Positions 57,222 through 64,000 of a DNA stretch of 64,000 nt are shown here, piece after piece. Source of the DNA: Azorinus chamasolen (lineage: Eukaryota; Mollusca; Bivalvia; Cardiida; Solecurtidae); NCBI GenBank assembly GCA_963576725.1, contig OY755237.1, positions 63,217,423 through 63,281,422 on the forward strand, given 5' to 3'. The notes under the pieces are model-generated. The model was given only the letters and a program-made list of their open reading frames with translations. It was not told the origin of the DNA and did no database searches. Each line of letters opens with the position of its first letter. Within the stretch, counting starts at the first letter, position 1. Made by a program: the position numbers and the translations under genes.

Positions 57222-60200
57222 TCAGTCCTGTCGTGTTGACGGTATATACACGTACGGGTACAATCGTTCAGCAAACGTTTGCGTTGATTCCCTCGGTGTC
57301 GTGTTTTCCACGGGTGGACCCATTTCGGCTGGAGGTGCGTTTCCCCCATTCTCCAATGGTCGGAGCTCAACTTGTCGTTGAACCGCATGTCGTCCAAACC
57401 CAGTCCTTTCACGTAAACAATTTGGCAGGCGGCTTTTCACAGACGCATATCTGTTTTTACAATGTTTCTTAAAGCAGCAAATGACAGCAACTATAACCAC
57501 TGCAATACCCAGTGAAAGGCTAATGTAATACCAAACACTTAACCCTGATTGTGTGTCTTGATAGTCAACTAAAGCTAATTCCTTCATAAATTTATTAATG
57601 GGTACATTCTTTATCTCTTGCAATGTGGGTGAAATTTCTATTTCGCTTTGAGTTGGAAAATTGTCTGTAAATTCTTTCCAGATAATTGTTTTTGAAAAGT
57701 CTGCTTGTTTCAAAATTCTATACCCCTCTTGCAAGTTTGTAGTTTGACCGATCACAAATGGTATTGCCAAGGAGAAATAATTGGTGGTTGCTATGTATTG
57801 TGATTCTACTTTAATTATGTCAACAGGTGGTTTCACTCTACGTTCGCTGCGTTGGCCACCGCATACTACTGATAAAGTTAATACCTCTCTAGAAATTATT
57901 ACCCACGTATCATCAAATAAATGTTTGCTAATTGGCAAGATGTCCCGCATTACTTTAATCTGACAAAATTTCGAGAGAGCTGATTTCCCCGAAACAAACA
58001 TGTTTACGATACACGTTTTCGAACTACTTAGCGTGTACAATGGACTTTAGGCTGGGTCCTAGTAGTGGTTACCGTAGCATCCCCCCCTAGACTTTTTTTC
58101 ATGGGTACCAAATTGTTCGTTGGGGTCCTTAGAACACATTTTGAGCATGCCCCCCAAAATAAGTTTGTCCCAGCTATGTTTTAATTAACGGTTTCCATGG
58201 TAACCCGAGGTAATTTTCGAAACTACCTTGGTTCAGAAAATGCGCCATAACTTTGTTTTTAGAAGCAATAGAAGGACAAAACAAGTACCAAAGTAAAGCA
58301 GAGACATATAGCTTGAATATGATATATAATTATATTAATATTCATAAATGCATTCTTATGAATATTAATGAGGAAGTAAAAAAATGTGATTTTTTTAGAA
58401 AAAAAGGAGTTTGTTGTTTTGTCTGATAGGCTTATTAATGCACACAAATTATTGAATTCAGGTTGAAATTATTTGTTTGGTTCATCAGAACACATTTTGA
58501 GCATTCCCCCAAAGTAATTTTGTCCCATCTATGTTTTATTGAACGGTTTCCATGGTAACGCGAGGAGGTAAATTTCTAAACATCATTGGTTCAGAAAATG
58601 CATAATAACTTTGCTTTTAGAGGCAATAGAAGGACAAAACAAAAAACAAAGTAAAGCAGAGACATATATCTTGATTATGATATATAATTATAATAATATT
58701 CATATATGATTGCTTATTAGCCTTAGAAACCGTTCAATAAAACATAGATGGGACAAAATTACTTTGGGGGAATGCTCAAAATGTGTTCTGATGACCCAAA
58801 CAAACAATTTAAACCTGAATTCAATAATTTGTGTGGATAAGTAAGCCTATCAGACTAAACAACAAGCTCCATTTTCTAAAAAACGCATTTTTTTACATTC
58901 TCATGAATATTCATAAGAATGCATTTATGAATATTAATTAAATCATATACCATATTCAAGCTATGTGTCTCTGCTTTACTTTGGTACTTGTTTTGTTATT
59001 CTATTATCTCTAAAAGCAAAGTTATTACGCATTTTCTGAACCAAGGATTTTCGGAATTTACCTCTGGTTACCATGGAAACCGTTTAATAAAACATAGATG
59101 GGACAAAATTATTTGGGGAAATACTCATAATGTGTTCTGAGGACTCCAACGAACAACTTAAACCTAAATTCAATAATTTCTGTGCATTAATAAGCCTCTC
59201 ACACTAAACAACAAACTCCTTTTTTCTAAAAAAATCACATTTTTTACTTTCTCATTAATATCCATAAGAATGCATTTATGAATATTATAAAATCATATAT
59301 CATATTCAAGCTATATGTCTCTGCTTTACTTTGGTACTTGTTTTGTCCTTCTATTGCTTCTAAAAACAAAGTTATGGCGCATTTTCTGAACCAAGGTAGT
59401 TTCGAAAATTACCTCGGGTTACCATGGAAACCGTTAAATAAAACATAGCTGGGACAAACTTATTTTTGGGGGCATGCTCAAAAGGTGTTCTGAGGACCCC
59501 AACGAACAATTTGGTACCCATGAAAAAAAGTCTAGGGGGGGGGATGCTACGGTAACCACTACTAGGACCCAGCCTACTTGTAACGGTACAAAACTTCACA
59601 TCGCCGTGACTACTACAAGCAATTAATTCATTTTCGGTCAGTAATTGGTATTTTGTTCTTTCTTTATTTATCAGTATACCTGGGCTTTCCAGCTCTACCA
59701 TACCCATTAAATCATAATTATATTTACCACTCTTCGTAGGTACAGGAGCAATTATCGGTAATGAGAATATTTTTTTATAGACCTCGAACATTTGGTCAAG
59801 CCTTATTACAGGTATTGAGAGAATTATCAGAATTTTGCCATCTGCGAATAAGTCATTAAATGGCGATAAAACGACCAGATGTTTGTCTTAGGATCACTAA
59901 TGAGAGTCATTAAATTTGGTAATTCTTTCTGAATTCTTACTAACAGTGATTGTAATCTTAGCGGGTTAATAATTCTTGTAGACAATTTTCCTAAAGCCAA
60001 ATGATCAACTTGTGCTCGCAAACCAATTATGTACGATCTCGCATTTAATAGTAATAATCTTGTTTCTTCCAAAATTAGATCAATTTCAGCCATCATTCCA
60101 ATGAATTTACGGTTTTCAAAGATTCCTTCAATCACGAATTTAGATAAGTTACTAATTTTTGCATCTAATTGCTGCAGTGTTTGAATCATCATATTTATGG

Positions 60201-60782
60201 ATTGTCTATTTTCTTTTATCATAGTTCGGGATTCATTTAAAATCCTTAGACTCTCTGAAACTACATGTACCATTTGTTTTTGATTTATTACTAAATTTCT
60301 AACTTGACGTCGAATATTTCAGTTACTGTTCCTACAAGCCATGATAAAATTGAACCAACAAAAGGTACTAAAGATCTCTTTGATCTTCCGCGAATTTTCC
60401 TTAACTCTCTAATTTCCGTTTTCATGTCAGAACGCATTTTATCCATATAGTCAATTTCATGCGTTAATCCTTTAAAGGCGTTTAAAAACGAACTGTTTTA
60501 TGAGGTTTTTATTGCAACATCTATTGCTGCTCTTGCACGGTGTACATATCCATTTATGTTTGCCATAAACCTATCGAAGTGATCGAAATCTATGACAATT
60601 GTAGCCAGCCATTTTGCACGGGTAGTGGCTATGTCATTTGTCTTATAATATACAACTGAATCACGAATAACAATATTACCGCCTCCTAATGTGACTAATA
60701 ATGTCACCGCCAAAATGCTTAACGTGAATATTTGCATGATTACCTGCAATGCAATAATAAAACGATAAAAATAAAAATTCAT
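57222..60782 (-). pseudogene. Env-like fusion glycoprotein gene, copy 2 (broken)
   Basis: The start is probably ATG at 60,737: a hydrophobic signal-like N-terminus follows, and an acceptor-like tract (ttattgcattgcag) lies just upstream, suggesting a spliced env message as in errantiviruses. The furin-type site RSKR is at about 60,373-60,384, followed by a fusion-peptide-like segment. The heptad-rich part is at 59,827-60,273. The membrane anchor is at about 57,465-57,545, followed by a basic tail with Cys pair, stop near 57,222. Breaks: a TAA near 60,496, a 13-bp deletion relative to copy 1 near 60,318, a frameshift near 59,826 (shared) and the palindromic insertion 58,048-59,576 (shared). Similarity to baculovirus F/errantivirus Env is from motif layout only. 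Confidence 0.8.
58048..59576. mobile_element. Palindromic element P1 in env, copy 2
   Basis: Same site, ends and CTT flanks as 41,911-43,298. It is about 140 bp longer because copy 1 lost a segment corresponding to about 59,167-59,300. Sharing the site shows it was present before the tandem duplication. Confidence 0.85.
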
Positions 60783-60945
60783 ACCATCAACAACTCTCTT
60801 TTTCTATACACAGGACATTTTAACGTATATGCTACTATTTTTTGAAGCCTATACACAGTTAACCTATATGCTGCAATATCACAGCACATGTTTTCGGTTT
60901 TTTTCTGCCTTGGCGTAAACCTCTTAACCCCAGCATTGATAACAT

Positions 60946-61581
60946 TCACTGACATTTCTTCCCCATCCAAAGATGATAACTCGGAGGTGTGATCATTAAT
61001 CCGGGTTCATTCTGAAAGCACTTAGAATTGAAGGGTGTAATCTCGTATAATTGGCTAGAAGGAAACTCTGGGTGGTGTCTTACCTTACAAGAAGAGATAA
61101 GAGCGGTCTGTGGAGGAATAATGACCTTGGACTTTAACCGAATTATGGATGCTACATGTATATCATCGACCAGAGGTACATACGTCGCATGTACTCTTAT
61201 ACAAGACATATTGTGGTACACTCGCACTCCACGTGATTGAAGCCAGTCCAGACCAAGAATAACATTTCTGTTCAGATTCCGCACAACATAGAATTTATGA
61301 CTCATTTGTAACCCATTAAGAGAGTACTTAACCTCTGCATATCAGTCTAGATATAATGGTGTGTTGCCCGCAGTAGCTAAATTTAGATTGTGTTTGCATA
61401 GTTTTGGCTTAGACGTTAACCCATCATAAACACGACGGTGAATCAGAGATACCTCTGCTCCAGAATCAAGCAATGCCCTATACTTCTGTTTCTCAATTTT
61501 CATCAGTAAAGAGTTAGAGCTCACGTTGGCAGAATTAATGAAAACTTTACGGTTATGTTTCTGTGCACATTGACTTCCCAC
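60946..61581 (-). pseudogene. Retroviral-type aspartic protease, copy 2
   Basis: Active site DSGAEVSLI at about 61,455-61,480. The flap-like VILGLDWL is at about 61,250. A TGA at about 61,344 (Gly codon in copy 1) splits the frame. The C-terminal linker (EPGLMITPPS) shifts frame near 60,975; in the other frame it continues VNVINAGVKRFTP, as usual before an RT, and then stops near 60,780 at the env start. The RT-to-integrase region is therefore deleted. Confidence 0.82.
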
Positions 61582-61607
61582 AACGGCTCCATTTTGCGAG
61601 AAGAACT

Positions 61608-62263
61608 TTAGTTTAAATGCTGATTGCCGTTTTGCCCTTGTCTATTTTGATACAATTTCGGACATTCTTTGGCAATGTGCCCTTTTTGTCTACACCTGAA
61701 ACACACGATCCTTTGCCTGTACTGTGACTCAGTCCTTTGTACCTCAGTAGCATTGACATGATTATCCCGTTTACGTTTTCTACAATCCTTAATGTGAAGT
61801 CCCGGTTTTTTACAATAATGACAGCTCATTTTCGGACGCACGTGATCCACTTCCATTGGCATTGGCAGAGAATCATCTCGCTGGTAAATATTTGTTTCAC
61901 CCCATGAATGACCTGTTCTTAGCTGAAACCTTTTGCGCAAATTTTGTTCCTGCGTGGCACACCTAACAGCATCGCTAAAGTTATCTGAATTTGCTCTCAT
62001 AACTTTCATTTTAAGATGGCTATGGCATTTCCAGACAATGTCATGAATTTCTCAATACTTTTAACCCATTCTTTGAATTCTTTAGGATTCAACCCATCAA
62101 AAGTTTTGACTATTTTAGCTACATTTTGTGCACCCATTGAAGTGGTTAATGTTGTCATTTGCCTGTCAACTGAATAAAACATTTCTAAAAATATTTGATC
62201 TGCACCAGCTGCTTGATCTGATGGTAAAGGAATTTGTTCTGGTGGTAAATGAGGAGCCGCCAT
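61608..62263 (-). pseudogene. Gag fragment, copy 2
   Basis: ATG at 62,263. The N-terminal part to 62,006 has FDGLNPKEFKEWVKSIEK and then a stop. The second part (62,009-61,608) has two CCHC knuckles (CHYCKKPGLHIKDC, CFRCRQKGHIAKEC). A normal Ty3/gypsy Gag has about 200 more capsid residues between the two, so this Gag is deleted internally and shifted in frame. Confidence 0.85.
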
Positions 62264-62494
62264 TCTACCAAATTACGTGAAAGGAATAGATAGGACTTAC
62301 GGTTTTGTTGACTGGAACAACCCACAGCTAACGGCACAGGAGAAACACAGACACACGCTCACTGTCCATCAGTGTCCACATTCACCTTATTACCTCACGG
62401 TTTTACCCGCTACAACCATACCTCACGGTTTTACCCACTACAACCCAATTTCGACATTTATCCTGGTTTGCACGGCACCAAATTAATTAGCCCA
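62264..62494 (-). promoter_or_regulatory. 5' leader of LTR element copy 2
   Basis: Coding-strand sequence just inside the 5' LTR begins TGGGCTAATTAATTTGGTGC; the TGG start is what a tRNA primer site would have, but I cannot assign a tRNA. The leader contains a near-tandem pair (acctcacggttttaccc, twice). Confidence 0.4.
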
Positions 62495-62776
62495 TGTAGC
62501 ACCATGGGACTAATATATAGCACGAACGATCGTATAGTGGTTTTCTACATTTTAATATCTAAAGAGTCGTAGCCAGTGCTACCTAAGCTCTCAACGGTTC
62601 CAAAAGTTCTCTGAGTTCTAAAAGTTCTACCAGTTCTACCTGTCCAGGCGCCCGCTCCTGCTACTTAACGTCCAGTCTAACAGTCGCGTGGTGATCAGTC
62701 ACGCCCCCATCAGTTGGACTGCCCTGATCATGAATTTACATCATGATCAACGCTGGCAGCAGGCCATTGTGTTACA
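62495..62776 (-). repeat. 5' LTR of copy 2
   Basis: 282 bp, nearly identical to 55,910-56,191. Followed outside by ATGC (62,777-62,780). Confidence 0.92.
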
Positions 62777-62842
62777 ATGCCTTCCTCTGGCCTTTCCAAA
62801 CCGCAAGCTTGGTCGCCAGTGGTTTTTCCTAATATACACCAT
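62777..62842 (-). pseudogene. First codons of the Mutator/YqaJ gene
   Basis: ATG at 62,842 on the minus strand opens a very basic N-terminus (MVYIRKNHWRPSLRFGKARG). It joins in frame, after removal of the LTR element and one target copy, to HSKARKVKRKAL at 55,909 (and originally 39,773). Confidence 0.6.
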
Positions 62843-64000
62843 GCTGTTGTCCGTACTATGATTCCGTAGCACCCGTATGCCAAATACACCCAAAACATCC
62901 GGCCATTAGTACTATACACGAGCTAGAACACTGTTACAGCGATCTAAGCTTTTAGAATAAAGATCGCAATACAAAATAATATAATAATCAACAATGCAAT
63001 CGTTAGAAAGATGTGAAATACTTACAAAGGAGAAAAAACGACGATTTAAAGGGAAATTCTTACAAGTTTGCATCTTCACCAATTCTGAAAACAACAGCTA
63101 GCAGTACATTGCCGGAAATAAATTCGCACAAATAATCCGCTGAAGAATCAACAGTTTTTTTTAGATTTTACGATCGAAAGTGATATTCCGTGTACTTATA
63201 TTTTGGATTACATACCACAAAGCAATAATGGAAGTAAATTAAAGGTTAAAATACGCAAGTAAAAAAAATGCGAATATGCGGATTAATTGCAAATGCTTTA
63301 CTTCCGGCAATATCACAACAACACGGTGACAGTGATGTAAATTAACCCAGTAATTGCTGAATTATGGTAGTTTCAGTAAGGTTTTTGAGAGGTTTTACTA
63401 TATTAAACGTCTATATATTAATAGTGAGAATGGCAACGACGAAGTCTTTCTTTCGTTACAAGCATGTCGTATATATAATGCTTCCATCGTCGTTTTTTAG
63501 TGTCAACTTCTCCATCGTGTAAACATTTGACGCCATTTTGAATTGCCTGGCAAACTGCTCGGTGTATATATTGTAGCAGATCTACATTCTTCCCAATACA
63601 GATAAGTAATGATGTAGTTATAGGGATGCTGGATACTTACCTTGTTTCCATTATAGTTCCGTAATCAAGAAATTACTGTGCTATTAAGATTGTCAATGAA
63701 GCGTTGCCCGCCATCTTGGAGTTATTTGCCTTTTCGTCCAATCAGAATGCAGTAAAACTATTTTCTGCTGCTGGTTCCCTTCGCCAAGGTAGTCCGGTAT
63801 TGCGAGTCTATCGGACTTGGGGAACCAATTCAGTGGGTATATAACTAGTGCTCGGCACATGGTTTCTCACTCCAGGTTCTGGGGTCAGATAGTTTACTTA
63901 GCTTTAGTTTCACGTTAATAGGCACTTGTGCTCCCCTCCCTTTTCAAAACTTCTACTTTTAGATAGTGCTAGTATATTTGTCGAACATACACTGTACTTT
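62843..64000. other. Right flank, non-coding as far as seen
   Basis: No gene is recognised. A CCAAT box (about 63,739) and a TATA-like tatataac (about 63,838-63,845) on the plus strand could belong to a promoter of a gene beyond the window, but nothing else supports it. A short gagaggttttactata near 63,390 recalls the family-A MITE end. Confidence 0.3.

Larger units (their letters stand above)
55910..62776 (-). mobile_element. Env-bearing Ty3/gypsy-type LTR element, copy 2 (complete ends)
   Basis: 6,867 bp with two 282-bp LTRs (55,910-56,191 and 62,495-62,776) and ATGC on both outer sides. Coding-strand order: 5' LTR, gag (internally deleted), protease, [no RT/RNase H/integrase], env, accessory frame, polypurine tract, 3' LTR. 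Removing the element rejoins the Mutator/YqaJ gene in frame. It is non-autonomous and its genes are broken except the accessory frame. Confidence 0.92.

Noticed and set aside
63838..63845. TATA-like motif with upstream CCAAT, possible promoter
   Set aside because: Single motifs in an AT-rich genome, and no gene start is visible before the window ends.

Overview
The window is eukaryotic and AT-rich. It contains transposable elements, a few degenerate genes and tandem repeats, with no operons. The mix suggests a mollusc, most likely a bivalve: Helitron-like elements with AGGTCA-rich 145-bp tandem cores, a tRNA-derived SINE resembling the molluscan RUDI type, an Ngaro-type tyrosine-recombinase retrotransposon, a mariner, and a Mutator-transposase/YqaJ-nuclease gene. 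The species cannot be read from the sequence, and no intact host gene was identified.

Layout. 0-2.6 kb: a 33-bp minisatellite and small palindromic MITEs. 2.6-11 kb: a degraded non-LTR retrotransposon (SGNH-esterase ORF1, then endonuclease plus reverse transcriptase), interrupted by a 160-bp-repeat element and by a 2.26-kb Helitron-like element. 11-13.3 kb: LINE 3' tails. 13.3-19.9 kb: a mariner whose transposase is split by a 5.25-kb Ngaro element with intact-looking gag, RT/RNase H and tyrosine recombinase frames and split direct repeats. 20.5-22 kb: a Helitron-like element with an AGGTCA array. 22.5-23.2 kb: a 38-bp satellite. 23-31 kb: TTAA-type hairpin MITEs, a SINE, nested MITEs, a G-rich foldback element and direct repeats. 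31-36 kb: mostly non-coding, with two possible exons and several palindromes.

36.5-62.9 kb is one history. A Mutator-transposase/YqaJ gene (minus strand) was entered by an env-bearing Ty3/gypsy-type LTR element that has lost RT, RNase H and integrase. Part of the gene plus the LTR element was then duplicated in tandem. Copy 2 (55,910-62,776) has both LTRs and a target duplication. Copy 1 (39,774-54,523) later gained a 3-kb palindromic element, a Helitron-like element with further nested insertions, and a TTAA MITE. Each of these can be placed to the base because copy 2 preserves the empty site. The LTR element also carries an extra 183-codon frame between env and the 3' LTR, open in copy 2 and stopped in copy 1.

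All gag, protease, env, LINE, mariner and Mutator genes seen here are broken. Only the Ngaro genes and the copy-2 accessory frame look open throughout. Boundaries called from empty sites or target duplications should be accurate to a few bases; other repeat boundaries are approximate.
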